Positions 27,426 to 37,547 of a stretch of 64,000 nt of DNA are shown here, piece after piece. A program made the position numbers and the translations under genes. The notes beneath the pieces were generated by a model. The model saw only the letters and a program-made list of their open reading frames with translations. It searched no databases and was not told the DNA's origin. Location: NCBI RefSeq assembly GCF_036195045.1, contig NZ_CP108100.1, positions 6,758,001-6,822,000 of the forward strand, in the 5' to 3' direction. This DNA is from Streptomyces sp. NBC_00236 (GTDB lineage: Bacteria > Actinomycetota > Actinomycetes > Streptomycetales > Streptomycetaceae). Positions within the stretch are counted from its first letter, which is position 1. Each line of letters opens with the position of its first letter.

Positions 27426-28262
27426 ATGGCCGAGTTGCAGCTCTCCGCAGGTGTCGTGGAGTACGAGGACACCGGCGGGGACGGGCCGGTCGTGGTCCTG
27501 CTGCACGGTGTGGCGATGGACGGCTCGCTGTGGCGGCACGTCGTCGCGGATCTGCGGGACGGCCACCGGTGCGTCGTGCCGACGCTGCCGCTCGGCGGTC
27601 ACCGGCGGCCGATGAAGCCCGACGCCGACCTTTCGGTCCTCGGCGTGGCACGGCTGGTCGCGGAGTTCCTCGAAGCGCTCGATCTCATCGACGTCACGCT
27701 GGTCATGAACGACTGGGGCGGCGCGCAGGCCCTGGTCGCGGACGGCCGGGACCAGCGGATCGGCAAGCTGGTCATCACCTCCTGCGAGGCGTTCGACAAC
27801 TTCCCGCCCGGTCTGCCCGGCAACAACCTGTACGCCTCCGCCAAGATGCCCGGCGGCCTGAACATGGCCTTCACCCTGTTGAGGTTCAAGCCGATGCGGC
27901 GGCTGCCGATGACCTGGGGCCGGATGAGCAAGCGGCCGGTGCCCGACGCGGTCATGGACGGCTGGTTCCGGCCACTGTGGACCTCCCCGGATATCCGCCG
28001 GGACCTGCGGAAGTACGTCCTGGGCGTGCCACCGAAGGCCGAACTCCTGCGCTGGGCCGAAGCCCTGCGCACCTTCGACCGGCCCGCGCTCGTCGCCTGG
28101 GCCTCGGAGGACAGGGTCATGCCGCCCGAGCACGGCCGCCGGCTGGCCGGCATGCTGCCCCAGGGCGAGCTGGTGGAGATCGGGGACAGCTACACCCTGA
28201 TCCCGGAGGACCGGCCGGAGGAACTCGCCCGGCACATGCGGGAGTTTCTCCGGACGGCGTAA
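27426..28262 (+). CDS. Alpha/beta hydrolase-fold protein, likely atypical active site
   Basis: A 278-residue alpha/beta hydrolase. LLHG near residue 26 is the oxyanion block and NDWGG (95-99) is the nucleophile elbow, with Asp96 in place of Ser as in haloalkane dehalogenases. The position of the catalytic His near the C-terminus, normally within a GH or HF motif, reads [13 protein letters not shown]. The His is therefore replaced by Tyr. A similar DSYTLIP sequence is common in related actinobacterial proteins as I recall them. It may bind rather than hydrolyse, or use another base. The ATG follows AGAGGAG with normal spacing, 71 bp after the kinase pair. Confidence 0.75.
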   Translation: MAELQLSAGVVEYEDTGGDGPVVVLLHGVAMDGSLWRHVVADLRDGHRCVVPTLPLGGHRRPMKPDADLSVLGVARLVAEFLEALDLIDVTLVMNDWGGAQALVADGRDQRIGKLVITSCEAFDNFPPGLPGNNLYASAKMPGGLNMAFTLLRFKPMRRLPMTWGRMSKRPVPDAVMDGWFRPLWTSPDIRRDLRKYVLGVPPKAELLRWAEALRTFDRPALVAWASEDRVMPPEHGRRLAGMLPQGELVEIGDSYTLIPEDRPEELARHMREFLRTA

Positions 28263-28264
28263 AG

Positions 28265-28676
28265 GCCCAGCCGCTGACCATGTCAGTACTCCCAGGACGC
28301 CGTCGAGCGCGGTGCCTTCGCCGGCCGCCTGCTTGCCGATGCGGTCAGCTATCTGCTCTCAGCAGCAGGAATCCGTGCGATCGGTGGCAGCGAGCCGCTC
28401 CCTGCGCGGACGGGCACGCCAAGGTCGCGCCTCCGCGATCTGGCACACGTTCTCCTCCAGGACCGCGGCCGCGATGGCGTCCCGGTCGGGGAAGTGCCGG
28501 TACAGAACGGCCTGCCCCACCCCGGCCCGGCGCGCGATCCCGGACAGCGGGGCGTCCAGGCCGTCCGTCGCGTAGATCTCCCGGGCGGCGGAGATCAGGG
28601 CGGCCCGGTTGCCGGCGGCGGCCTTCGGGCCCCGGTTCGCGGGCCTCCGCCCGGCCGTCATGGGGTACTGGGTCAT
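28265..28676 (-). pseudogene. Truncated TetR-family regulator
   Basis: The N-terminal HTH is intact: [42 protein letters not shown]. After about residue 78 the sequence turns into Arg-rich text and stops at a TGA near 28360. Beyond that stop a TetR-like stretch reappears in frame ([23 protein letters not shown]) before the region ends against the convergent alpha/beta hydrolase stop. The ligand-binding half is therefore disrupted and mostly deleted. It is about half the normal TetR length and is unlikely to function. Confidence 0.7.
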
Positions 28677-28990
28677 CGGGTCAGGGTGACGGCAGGGCCG
28701 GGCCCCGGCCGGGCCCCTTCAGCCTCGTCCCGTCCGCCGAACGGAGCAGGCTGCCCTCACGCCGTGAGGCCGGGTGTGAAGCCAAGCTGCGGGCGCGCTT
28801 AAGAAAACCTCGATGGACCTGGGGCGCGGGGTACGGCAGATTTCTCCGTGACGGCGGAGGATGGTGCGCGGCAGCCGGTCGAACGCGCTGCCACGCAGTC
28901 CCTCTCATACTTCCCCGGGCCGCAGGCTTCCTTTGGCATGCCCCCGGCCCGGGGACATCAACGCCGCACCAGGTACAGGGAGCCGCAGCC
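28677..28990. other. Leader and promoter region of tdh-kbl
   Basis: This 314-bp stretch between the TetR remnant and tdh has no credible ORF. GC-rich inverted segments (GGCCGGGCCCCGGCC near 28695-28720) and a less GC-rich block at 28795-28860 are visible. The tdh promoter presumably lies in the latter; no specific operator was recognised. Confidence 0.4.
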
Positions 28991-30019
28991 GTGAAGGCAC
29001 TCGTGAAGCAGAAGGCCGAGCCGGGACTCTGGCTGATGGACGTGCCCGAGCCGGAGACCGGCCCCTCGGACGTGCTGATCAAGGTGCTCCGCACCGGCAT
29101 CTGCGGCACCGACCTGCACATCCGTAACTACGACGGATGGGCGCAGAACGCGATCAGTACCCCGCTCGTCCTCGGCCACGAGTTCGTCGGCGAGGTCGCC
29201 GCGATCGGCTCCGACGTCGTCGACATCGCCGTCGGCGACCTGGTCAGCGGGGAGGGCCACCTGGTCTGCGGCAAGTGCCGCAACTGCCTGGCCGGACGCC
29301 GCCACCTCTGCCGCTCCACGCTGGGGCTCGGCGTGGGACGCGACGGGGCCTTCGCCGAGTACGTCGCCCTGCCCGCGTCCAACGTGTGGGTCCACCGGGT
29401 CCCCGTCGACCTGGACATCGCCGCGATCTTCGACCCGTTCGGCAACGCCGTGCACACCGCGCTGTCGTTCCCGCTGGTCGGCGAGGACGTCCTCATCACC
29501 GGCGCCGGCCCGATCGGCATCATGGCGGCCGCCGTCGCCAAGCACGCCGGCGCGCGCAACGTGATGATCACCGACGTCAGCGAGGCCCGCCTGGAGCTCG
29601 CCCGCAAGGTCGGCGTCAGCCTCGCCCTCAACGTCGGCGAGCAGACCATCGCCGACGGTCAGCGGGAGCTCGGGCTGCGCGAGGGCTTCGACATCGGCCT
29701 GGAGATGTCCGGCCGCCCCGAGGCGATGCGCGACATGATCGCGAACATGACGCACGGCGGCCGCATCGCGATGCTCGGACTGCCGTCCGAGGAGTTCGCC
29801 GTCGACTGGTCCCGGATCGTCACCTCCATGATCACGGTCAAGGGGATCTACGGCCGCGAGATGTACGAGACCTGGTACGCCATGTCCGTCCTGCTGGAGG
29901 GCGGCCTCGACCTCGCCCCCGTGATCACCGGCCGGTACGGCTACCGCGACTTCGAGGCGGCCTTCGACGACGCGGCGAGCGGACTCGGCGGCAAGGTCAT
30001 CCTCGACTGGACCGTCTGA
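28991..30019 (+). CDS. tdh: L-threonine 3-dehydrogenase
   Basis: A 342-residue zinc-dependent medium-chain dehydrogenase oxidising L-threonine to 2-amino-3-ketobutyrate with NAD. The catalytic zinc ligands are Cys38 and His63-Glu64. The structural zinc is held by Cys93, 96, 99 and 107. The Rossmann motif ITGAGPIG lies near 170-177. The length equals that of E. coli Tdh. The start is GTG 28991 after a GGGAG-type site. The next gene encodes the ligase that uses its unstable product, 26 bp downstream, so the two form the classical tdh-kbl operon of threonine degradation to glycine and acetyl-CoA. Confidence 0.95.
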   Translation: MKALVKQKAEPGLWLMDVPEPETGPSDVLIKVLRTGICGTDLHIRNYDGWAQNAISTPLVLGHEFVGEVAAIGSDVVDIAVGDLVSGEGHLVCGKCRNCLAGRRHLCRSTLGLGVGRDGAFAEYVALPASNVWVHRVPVDLDIAAIFDPFGNAVHTALSFPLVGEDVLITGAGPIGIMAAAVAKHAGARNVMITDVSEARLELARKVGVSLALNVGEQTIADGQRELGLREGFDIGLEMSGRPEAMRDMIANMTHGGRIAMLGLPSEEFAVDWSRIVTSMITVKGIYGREMYETWYAMSVLLEGGLDLAPVITGRYGYRDFEAAFDDAASGLGGKVILDWTV

Positions 30020-30045
30020 CCCTCACACCTCTTAAGGAATCCCGC

Positions 30046-31239
30046 ATGTTCGACTCCGTACGCGACGATCTGCGCACCACCCTCGAAGAGATCGAGGCCG
30101 CCGGGCTGCACAAGCCCGAGCGCGTCATCGGTACCCCGCAGTCCGCGACCGTGGCCGTCACCGCGGGCGGCCGCCCCGGTGAGGTGCTGAACTTCTGCGC
30201 CAACAACTACCTGGGCCTCGCCGACGACCCCGACGTGATCGCCGCCGCGCACGAGGCGCTGGACCGCTGGGGCTACGGCATGGCCTCCGTCCGCTTCATC
30301 TGCGGCACCCAGGAGGTCCACAAGGAGCTGGAGCAGCGGCTCTCCTCCTTCCTGGGCCAGGAGGACACGATCCTCTACTCCTCCTGCTTCGACGCCAACG
30401 GCGGAGTCTTCGAGACCGTCCTCGGCCCGGAGGACGCGGTCATCTCCGACGCCCTCAACCACGCCTCGATCATCGACGGCATCCGGCTGTGCAAGGCCAA
30501 GCGCTTCCGCTACGCCAACCGCGACATGGCGGACCTGGAGCAGCAGCTCAAGGAGGCGTCCGGGGCCCGGCGCCGCCTCGTCGTCACCGACGGCGTCTTC
30601 TCCATGGACGGGTACGTCGCCCCGCTCCGCGAGATCTGCGACCTGGCCGAGCGCTACGACGCCATGGTCATGGTCGACGACTCGCACGCCGTCGGCTTCG
30701 TCGGCCCCGGCGGTCGCGGCACGCCCGAACTGCACGACGTGATGGACCGCGTCGACATCATCACCGGCACCCTCGGCAAGGCGCTGGGCGGCGCGTCCGG
30801 CGGCTACGTGGCCGCCCGCGCCGAGATCGTGGCGCTGCTGCGCCAGCGCTCGCGCCCGTACCTCTTCTCCAACTCGCTCGCCCCGGTCATCGCGGCGGCC
30901 TCCCTCAAGGTCATCGACCTGCTGGAGTCCGCCGGCGACCTGCGCGAGCAGCTCAACGCCAACACCGCGCTCTTCCGTACCCGGATGACCGAGGAAGGCT
31001 TCGACGTCCTGCCCGGCGACCACGCCATCGCCCCCGTGATGATCGGGGACGCGGCGAAGGCAGGCCGGATGGCGGAGCTGCTCCTGGAGCGCGGTGTGTA
31101 CGTGATCGGGTTCTCGTACCCGGTCGTCCCGCAGGGCGCGGCCCGTATTCGCGTCCAGCTCTCCGCCGCCCACTCCACGGCGGACGTGAACCGGGCGGTC
31201 GACGCCTTCGTCGACGCCCGGGCGGCGCTGGGGGAGTGA
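30046..31239 (+). CDS. kbl: Glycine C-acetyltransferase (2-amino-3-ketobutyrate CoA ligase)
   Basis: A 397-residue PLP enzyme of the alpha-oxoamine synthase family. It cleaves 2-amino-3-ketobutyrate with CoA to glycine and acetyl-CoA. Lys245 in GTLGKALGG is the PLP lysine. [10 protein letters not shown] near 50-59 and [15 protein letters not shown] (211-225) are typical. ATG 30046 is chosen because AAGGAA lies upstream; the much longer upstream frame overlaps tdh and is not coding. It is co-transcribed with tdh. Confidence 0.95.
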   Translation: MFDSVRDDLRTTLEEIEAAGLHKPERVIGTPQSATVAVTAGGRPGEVLNFCANNYLGLADDPDVIAAAHEALDRWGYGMASVRFICGTQEVHKELEQRLSSFLGQEDTILYSSCFDANGGVFETVLGPEDAVISDALNHASIIDGIRLCKAKRFRYANRDMADLEQQLKEASGARRRLVVTDGVFSMDGYVAPLREICDLAERYDAMVMVDDSHAVGFVGPGGRGTPELHDVMDRVDIITGTLGKALGGASGGYVAARAEIVALLRQRSRPYLFSNSLAPVIAAASLKVIDLLESAGDLREQLNANTALFRTRMTEEGFDVLPGDHAIAPVMIGDAAKAGRMAELLLERGVYVIGFSYPVVPQGAARIRVQLSAAHSTADVNRAVDAFVDARAALGE

Positions 31240-31282
31240 GGCCCGACGGGGTCGCCCTTCGCGACCTGGGACAATGGGGCAC

Positions 31283-32203
31283 ATGATCGATGCACGGCGG
31301 CTGCGCATCCTGCGTGCGGTGGCGGACCACCGCACGGTGACGGCCGCGGCCGCCGCGCTGTATCTGACCCCCTCCGCCGTCTCCCAGCAGCTCGCCGCGC
31401 TGGAACAGGAGACCGGCCACCGGCTGGTCGAACGGAACGCCCGCGGCGCCCGGCTCACCCCGGCCGGGGAGATCCTGCTGACCCACGCCAACGCGGTGCT
31501 GGCCCAGTTGGAACGGGCGGAGGCCGAACTGGCCGCGTACGGCGCGGGCGACGCCGGTACGGTCACGGTCGCCGCCTTCGCCACCGGCATCGGCCTGGTC
31601 CTCGCCCCCGCGATAGCCGCCCTGGGCCGGACCGCGCCCGGCATCAAGGTCCGCGTCCAGGACGCCGAGGGCGACGCGAGCGTCCCCATGGTGCTGGACC
31701 GGCAGGTCGATGTGGCGGTCGCCGTCGAGTACCGCGGCGCCCCGGGTGAGGACGACCGGCGGCTCACCCGCGTACCGCTGTACTCGGAACCGTTCGACGC
31801 GGTGCTCCCGGTGGGGCACCGGCTGGCCGGCCAGGAGCAGGTGGCCGTCGCCGACCTGGCGAAGGACGCGTGGATCGGCCCCTACCCGGGCAACCCCTGC
31901 CACGACGTGGTGGTCCTGGCCTGCGAGTACGCCGGTTTCGCACCGAACCTCGAACACTCCTCGGACGACTTCCACGCGGTGGTCGCGCTCGCCGGGGCCG
32001 GCGCCGGAGTGGCCCTGGTCCCGCGTTCCGCGCTGCGCGGGGTGGCCCTGGCCGGAGTGGTGGTCCGCCCGGTGCAGGGCAGTGCGCCCACCCGCCGGGT
32101 CTTCGCGGCGGTGCGGCGGGGCGCGGAGGCGCATCCGCTGATCGCCCCGGTGCTGGAGGCGCTGGCGGGGGCGGCGGGGGACGACGTCCTCAGGACGGGC
32201 TGA
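31283..32203 (+). CDS. LysR-family transcriptional regulator
   Basis: A LysR regulator of 306 residues. The HTH region RRLRILRAVADHRTVTAAAAALYLTPSAVSQQLAALE is at the N-terminus. The effector domain shows lobe blocks IKVRVQDAEGDASVPMVLDRQVDVAV and ALVPRSAL. ATG 31283 gives the usual MIDARRL N-terminus; ATG 31274, nine bases earlier, is equally possible. It lies 43 bp downstream of kbl on the same strand and may regulate the threonine operon, but a divergent arrangement that would show this is absent. Confidence 0.85.
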   Translation: MIDARRLRILRAVADHRTVTAAAAALYLTPSAVSQQLAALEQETGHRLVERNARGARLTPAGEILLTHANAVLAQLERAEAELAAYGAGDAGTVTVAAFATGIGLVLAPAIAALGRTAPGIKVRVQDAEGDASVPMVLDRQVDVAVAVEYRGAPGEDDRRLTRVPLYSEPFDAVLPVGHRLAGQEQVAVADLAKDAWIGPYPGNPCHDVVVLACEYAGFAPNLEHSSDDFHAVVALAGAGAGVALVPRSALRGVALAGVVVRPVQGSAPTRRVFAAVRRGAEAHPLIAPVLEALAGAAGDDVLRTG

Positions 32204-32305
32204 GGACCGGGTCGCCGCGGATCTCCGCAATCCGCACCGCGTTCCCGGCCGACCGGCCAGACTTGCTCCTGTTTCCCGCTTCCCGGTGACGAGAGGACAG
32301 CAGGC

Positions 32306-32869
32306 ATGGCGAAGAGCGCGCTCCTTGTGATGGACGTCCAGCGCGACATCGTGGACATCACCGGTGCCGGCACCGGCTACCTGTCGCGTCTGAACCGGGC
32401 GATCGAGGGTGCCCGGGCGGCGGACATACCCGTGATCTACGTGGTCATCGCGTTGCCGTCCGGAGATCCCGAGGTCAGCCCGCGCAACCGGGTGATCACG
32501 AACGCCGTGCGGGCCGGCTGGTTCACCGAGGGCGAGCCCGGCACCGCGATCCATCCCGCCGTCGCGCCCCGGCCGGGCGACGCCGTCGTCACCAAGAGGC
32601 GGGGCAGCGCGTTCTCGGGCAGCGATTTCGATCTGGTGCTCAGGGCCCGCGACATCGACAGCCTCGTGGTCACCGGTATCGCCACGAGCGGTGTGGTGCT
32701 GTCCACCCTGTGCCACGCCGTCGACCTGGACCTCGGCCTCACCGTCCTGGTGGACGCCTGCCACGACACCGAGACGGAGTTGCACCGGGCGCTCACCGAG
32801 ACCCTGTTCCCGCGCTGGGGCGACGTCATCACGGTCGAGGACTGGCTGAAGGCCGTCGCCCCGCGGTAG
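32306..32869 (+). CDS. Isochorismatase-family hydrolase lacking the catalytic cysteine
   Basis: A 187-residue cysteine-hydrolase-fold protein. The Asp of the family triad is Asp10 in VMDVQRDIVD and the Lys is in VTKRRGSAFSG near residue 96. The usual nucleophile block GVxTxxCVxxT is here GIATSGVVLST, with Val at the Cys position. This substitution is seen in other actinobacterial members as I recall, and suggests an isochorismatase-type or non-hydrolytic role rather than an amidase. Its last 41 bases overlap the end of the convergent permease gene. Confidence 0.8.
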   Translation: MAKSALLVMDVQRDIVDITGAGTGYLSRLNRAIEGARAADIPVIYVVIALPSGDPEVSPRNRVITNAVRAGWFTEGEPGTAIHPAVAPRPGDAVVTKRRGSAFSGSDFDLVLRARDIDSLVVTGIATSGVVLSTLCHAVDLDLGLTVLVDACHDTETELHRALTETLFPRWGDVITVEDWLKAVAPR

Positions 32870-35441
32870 CGGCCGGCCCGGGCCGTGAAGCCCCCGGGAA
32901 CAGTGTGCCCATGGCCGCCGCCACCGTGACGGCCAGTGCGAGCACCCCGTACTGCACGGGCGGCAGGTACGGCAGCCCGCCCGTCGCCGGGAGCGCGAAC
33001 GCGAGCAGCGGGACCGCCGCGACCACGGTTCCGATGGTCAGACCGGCCACCGTCACCAGGCCCGTCTCCAGCACCCGCATGCGCAGCAGCTGCCCGCGTC
33101 CCGTGCCGACCAGCCGCAGCAGGCGGAACTCCGGGCGGCGGCCGACCGAGATCAGGGCGAGGGTGCTGACCACGGCGAGCAGCGCGAAGCCGCCGATCAC
33201 TCCGACGCCGATGACGATCAGGGCGTCGTCCTGGTCCGAGGACGACGGGCTGATCCGCACGTCGTCCGCGGTCGCCGGGCGGACATCGAGGCCCTTGTAC
33301 GGTGCCAGCGCACGCCGTACGGCGGACGTGGCGTCCCCGTCCGTCGAGCGGACCAGGATCTGCCGGTCGCGCGGAGCCGAGACATGACCGGCCAGGGCCT
33401 CGCGGGGAAGCATGAACTCGCCGAGCCCCAGGGACCGTTCATAGAGCGCCACCACCCTGAGCCGTGCCCGCGTCCCGTCCCCGAGGCGCAGCGCGACGTC
33501 GTCCCCGACACCGACGCCCAGATCGTCGGCCCGGTCCTCGCCCACGGCGACCGTGCCCCGGCCCGTGAGCGCGGCCGGATCACCGTCCGTGACCCGGGCG
33601 TCGAGCGTGCCGGACAACTGGTCCGCGGTGACGCCCAGCACCGGGAAGCGGTCCAGCGCCGGTTCGCCGGTCTCGCGGTGGGCGAGGACGACGGCCGACC
33701 GCAGCAGGCCCGTCGCGGCAGCCACCCCGGGCGCCCCGCGCACGGCCTCGGCGGCCTCGGCCGGGATACCCGCCGCCGGGCCCGTCACCACCAGGTCCGC
33801 GCGCAGGGCGTCGGCCGCCTGCCGGCCGGCGGCCCGCTCCAGCGTCGTACCGGCCGCCAGCTGGACGCACACGAACGCGACGACCAGCACGATCGGGGTG
33901 AGCGCCGCACCCAGCCGGCGATGGTGTGCGGCGGCGGACCGGGCGGCAAGGAATCCGGCGGCCCCGCCCGCACGCCGGGCCGGCGCACCGAGCACCCGCA
34001 TCGAGATCCGGGCGATCCACGGACCGAGCAGCGCCACCGCGACGATCAGTGAGGTCGCCGCCCCGGACGCGGCGAGCGCCGCGGCCTGACCGCTCTGCGT
34101 GGCCGCCGTACCGGCCGACCCCAGCCCCGCGACCGCGAGCAGCACACCCGCGCCCGTGCGCAGCCGCCCCGGCTCGCCGGGCTCCGGTGCCCGCGCCGCG
34201 CTCAGGGCCGCCGCAGGCCGCATCCGGGTCACCGCACGCGCCGCGAGCAGCGCCACCGGCCGGGCGGCCAGGGCGACGAGCAGCGCGCCCACGACGCCCG
34301 CCGCGACCGGCAGCCACACCGGGACGGGCAGCGGCAGCGGGTCCGTGGTCAGCAGCGACCGCATCAGCAGGCCGAGCGGCACGGCCCCGGCCGCGCCCAG
34401 TAGCGCGGCGGCGCCCGCGACCCGGCTTGCCTCACGGCCGACCGCCGACCTGAGCTGCCGGGGCGTCGCCCCGACCGCCCGCAGCAGCGCCAGTTCACCG
34501 GAGCGCTGGTGCACGGCCTGGGAGATCGTCGTGGCGATCACCAGCAGCGCCACCATGACCACCGTCCCGGCGATCGACGCCAGCATCGCCAGCAGATCGC
34601 CGCGGCCGCCGAGCGCGTCGATGTGCTCCGCCTCGCCGCGCCCGGCCCCGGTCAGCACGCGCGGCCCGCGCTCGCCGCCGCCCAGCCCCGCCACGGCCCT
34701 GTCCAGCGAGGCCCGCAGCGTGTCGGCGGACACACCCCGCTCGGCCACGACGCCGATCGCGTCCACCGTGCCGGGATGCCCTGCCAGTGCCGTGAGCCGG
34801 TGCTCGGTGAAGAACACGGCGGGTGTGCCGCCCCGGTGACCGGTCGCGGCAACCCCGCTGACGGTGTACTGCCGCGCCGCGCCGCCCACTTGAAGCGTGA
34901 CGCGCCTGCCCGGGGACGCCAGCGCCGCGTCCACGACCACCTCGGATGCGGACCTGGGCGCACGCCCCTCGGACAGCTCGTACGGAGTGAGTGCGGCGGA
35001 CGGCCAGGAACGGCCCACCGCCGACGCCCCCTTGCCCACCGTCACCGGAACCGAGTCGTCCGCGACGGCTCGCGCCACGCCGTCCGCCGCTGCCGCCCGC
35101 GCCAGCACGGAACGCTCCAGCCGTACCCGCTCCGGCAGATGGGCGGTGGCCGTCTGCGGTTCGCTGCCCCACGGCTTCGCCGTGTACGTCACCCGCTGAT
35201 CGGCCACCACCACCGCATCGGCCCCGGTGTAGCGCTCCACCGGCGGCAGGGCCAGCAACAGCGAGCCGAGCACCAGCGCGAAGGCGCCGAGCAGCGCGGC
35301 AGCGGCCGCCGTCGCGGCGAACACCGCGGTCCAGGCCCGGCGATGGGATGTCAGCGAGCGGCGGGCCAGGAACGCCGAGGCCCGCCTGCTCCCGGTCCGC
35401 ACGCTCGCGCGCACCGGGTTCTCCGCCCTGGTGACCGTCAT
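32829..35441 (-). CDS. FtsX-like ABC transporter permease
   Basis: An 870-residue permease with about ten membrane helices and two FtsX-type permease domains, one near 255-400 and one near the C-terminus. A large extracellular region follows the first helix (about 65-250), as in MacB/LolC-type transporters that remodel or export lipophilic compounds and peptides. Its ATG overlaps the stop of the ATPase gene by four bases (ATGA), so the two are translationally coupled. The divergent two-component genes upstream are probably its regulator, by analogy with Bce/Vra-type modules. Confidence 0.88.
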   Translation of the reverse strand: MTVTRAENPVRASVRTGSRRASAFLARRSLTSHRRAWTAVFAATAAAAALLGAFALVLGSLLLALPPVERYTGADAVVVADQRVTYTAKPWGSEPQTATAHLPERVRLERSVLARAAAADGVARAVADDSVPVTVGKGASAVGRSWPSAALTPYELSEGRAPRSASEVVVDAALASPGRRVTLQVGGAARQYTVSGVAATGHRGGTPAVFFTEHRLTALAGHPGTVDAIGVVAERGVSADTLRASLDRAVAGLGGGERGPRVLTGAGRGEAEHIDALGGRGDLLAMLASIAGTVVMVALLVIATTISQAVHQRSGELALLRAVGATPRQLRSAVGREASRVAGAAALLGAAGAVPLGLLMRSLLTTDPLPLPVPVWLPVAAGVVGALLVALAARPVALLAARAVTRMRPAAALSAARAPEPGEPGRLRTGAGVLLAVAGLGSAGTAATQSGQAAALAASGAATSLIVAVALLGPWIARISMRVLGAPARRAGGAAGFLAARSAAAHHRRLGAALTPIVLVVAFVCVQLAAGTTLERAAGRQAADALRADLVVTGPAAGIPAEAAEAVRGAPGVAAATGLLRSAVVLAHRETGEPALDRFPVLGVTADQLSGTLDARVTDGDPAALTGRGTVAVGEDRADDLGVGVGDDVALRLGDGTRARLRVVALYERSLGLGEFMLPREALAGHVSAPRDRQILVRSTDGDATSAVRRALAPYKGLDVRPATADDVRISPSSSDQDDALIVIGVGVIGGFALLAVVSTLALISVGRRPEFRLLRLVGTGRGQLLRMRVLETGLVTVAGLTIGTVVAAVPLLAFALPATGGLPYLPPVQYGVLALAVTVAAAMGTLFPGASRPGPAATAGRRPSASPRP

Positions 35442-36148
35442 CGCAGCCGGCCCCCGTCCATCGTCATGACCGTGTCCGCCCAGCTCGCCGCCACCGGGTC
35501 ATGGGTGACCATGACGACCGTGCGGCCGTCGAGCCGTACCGCGTCCCGCAGCAGCCCCAGCACCAGCGCCGCGGACTCGGGGTCCAGGGAGGCCGTCGGC
35601 TCGTCCGCGAAGACCACATCGGGTTCGGTCACCAACGCCCTCGCGACCGCCACCCGTTGCTGCTCACCGCCCGACAGGGCCGCCGGTCCGCCACTGCCCC
35701 GGCCGGACAGCCCGACCCGCTCCAGCAACCGGCGTCCACGGTCCAGCACGTCAGTGGCCCCGGGATCGGCACCGGCCAGGACGAGCGGCAGTACGACGTT
35801 CTCCTCGATGCTCAGTGATGCCACCAGGTTCAGCGCGTGCGACTGGAAGACGAAGCCGATCCTGTCCCGGCGCAGCCGGGTCAGCGCGGCCTCGGAGAGC
35901 GTGCCGAGATCGGTCCCGGCGATCCGTACCGTGCCCGACGACGGACGGTCCAGGCCCGCCGCGCACTGGAGGAACGTGCTCTTGCCCGACCCCGAGGGGC
36001 CGACCACCGCGGTGAAACTCCCCACGGGAATCACACAGCTCACCGCATCCAGCGCGACCGCCTCCCGGCCGCTGCCGCGCCGCCCGTGGCGCCGGCTCAC
36101 CGACTTGAGCTCCAGCGCCGCCGTGCGCACTGCCGTGGTTGTCCCCAC
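35438..36148 (-). CDS. ABC transporter ATP-binding protein (MacB/LolD type)
   Basis: A 236-residue ABC ATPase partner of the FtsX-like permease. Walker A is GPSGSGKS (50-57), signature LSGGE (158-162) and Walker B VVFADEP (178-184). Q-loop and H-loop residues are in FQSH and THDP. The sequence matches the MacB/LolD class that pairs with FtsX permeases. The GTG at 36148 is selected because GAGGGG lies six bases upstream; a longer start at 36325 would run into the divergent histidine kinase. It is divergent from the sensor kinase with a 169-bp gap. Confidence 0.9.
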   Translation of the reverse strand: MGTTTAVRTAALELKSVSRRHGRRGSGREAVALDAVSCVIPVGSFTAVVGPSGSGKSTFLQCAAGLDRPSSGTVRIAGTDLGTLSEAALTRLRRDRIGFVFQSHALNLVASLSIEENVVLPLVLAGADPGATDVLDRGRRLLERVGLSGRGSGGPAALSGGEQQRVAVARALVTEPDVVFADEPTASLDPESAALVLGLLRDAVRLDGRTVVMVTHDPVAASWADTVMTMDGGRLR

Positions 36149-36317
36149 CGTGGTCCCCTCGCCTCTTGCGTACCTTCTGACCTGTGTAAACGCTATGAGT
36201 GCGCGGGTGTGGGGGCGAGGGTGCACGCTCCCGGACCGGGGGTGTAGCGGGCACCACCACCGCCCGGGGTGACGGCTCCACTCCGGGGGTGGGCGAGCCC
36301 CCGTAACGTAGTGCGGC

Positions 36318-37547
36318 ATGAGCACCGCCCCCGTCCCGCTGACCGTCGCAGTCCGGCGTTCCTGGCACGCCTCGCGCTATGTCCTCATCGGCATCCCGAT
36401 CGCACTGATCGCGTACGTCGCCACGTTCCTGCTGGTGGCGGCGCTGTTCTTCGCGGTCGTGGTCATCGGGCTGCCGGCGCTTCCCGAGGCGGCCAAGGCG
36501 CTGCACCGGTTCGCGGAGTTCGAGCGGCGCAGGGCGGCGGCCCACCTCGGATTGGCCTTCCGGCCCACGCCGTATCTCCCGCTCGACGGCGGCGAACTCG
36601 CCGCGCGGGTCAGGCATGCGCTCACCGACCCCGTCGTCCGGCGCGAGGCGGTGTGGCTGCCGTTCCAGGCGCTGGCGGGCAACCTCATCGGCTACGCCAC
36701 GATGGTGCTGTGGCCGGTGGGCCTGCTGGTGGACGGGATCGTGCTCAGCGCCGCGCACCTGCTGGACCGGCGGAGCAGCGACGAGTACGGCACGACGCCG
36801 CCCGAGCGCCAGGGCCTGCTCCTGCGCTGGCACCCCGTACTCGCGGAACTCTCCGCGAGCTGGACGAGGGCCCTGCTGACGGCACCGCACTCCGCCGAAC
36901 TCACCGAACGCATCACTCAGTTGACGGAGAGCAGGGCGGGCGCGGTCGAGGCGCACGGCGCCGAACTCCGCCGTATCGAAAGGGACCTGCACGACGGCGC
37001 GCAGGCGCGGATCGTCGCCCTGTCGATGCGCATCGGCCTGGCCAAGCAGCTCCTGGACCGGGACCCGGCTGCCGCACGGCAACGCCTCGACGAGGCCCAG
37101 GACGGCGTCGACGCGGCGCTCGCGGAGCTGCGGCACGTGGTCCGCGGCATCCACCCGCCCATCCTGACGGACCGTGGACTCGCGGGAGCCGTAAGGGCGT
37201 TGGCGGCGGACTCGGCCGTCCCCGTCACGGTGGTGCTCGACGGCGTCGAGGACGGGCGCCGGCTGCCGGCGGCCATCGAGGCCGCCGCCTACTTCGTGAT
37301 CGCCGAGGCACTCACCAACATCGGCAAGCACAGCGGTGCCACAACGGCCCATGTACGGGTCGGCCGGGCCCGTGACGCCCTGCTCGTGGCCATCGGCGAC
37401 GATGGGCACGGCGGCGCGGACGAACGCGGCGGCAGCGGGCTGGTCGGGATCAGGCGGCGGATCGCCGCCCTGGACGGCACCACCCGCATCAGCAGCCCCA
37501 CCGGGGGGCCGACGGACATCGAAGTGGAGCTGCCGTGCGGATCGTGA
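36318..37547 (+). CDS. Sensor histidine kinase (HisKA_3 / NarX-like)
   Basis: A 409-residue membrane sensor kinase. Two N-terminal hydrophobic segments (about 21-52) and another pair (about 114-147) anchor it. The dimerisation region carries His225 in ERDLHDGAQARIVALSMRIG, the NarL-partner class. The ATPase domain has the N box EALTNIGKHSGA, DDGHGG, and the G2 box GSGLVGIRRRI. It overlaps the response-regulator gene by 13 bp and is divergent from the ABC exporter, which it probably controls. The signal is unknown. Confidence 0.9.
   Translation: MSTAPVPLTVAVRRSWHASRYVLIGIPIALIAYVATFLLVAALFFAVVVIGLPALPEAAKALHRFAEFERRRAAAHLGLAFRPTPYLPLDGGELAARVRHALTDPVVRREAVWLPFQALAGNLIGYATMVLWPVGLLVDGIVLSAAHLLDRRSSDEYGTTPPERQGLLLRWHPVLAELSASWTRALLTAPHSAELTERITQLTESRAGAVEAHGAELRRIERDLHDGAQARIVALSMRIGLAKQLLDRDPAAARQRLDEAQDGVDAALAELRHVVRGIHPPILTDRGLAGAVRALAADSAVPVTVVLDGVEDGRRLPAAIEAAAYFVIAEALTNIGKHSGATTAHVRVGRARDALLVAIGDDGHGGADERGGSGLVGIRRRIAALDGTTRISSPTGGPTDIEVELPCGS

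Noticed and set aside
22954..27651. 1565-codon minus-strand open frame
   Set aside because: It is antisense to three well-formed genes with clear kinase motifs. Its translation is Gly/Arg/Val-rich without domains, as expected from GC-rich shadow frames.
28991..31239. Frame fusing tdh shadow and kbl (from 29137)
   Set aside because: The upstream part is an Arg-rich shadow of tdh; kbl starts at ATG 30046 behind AAGGAA.
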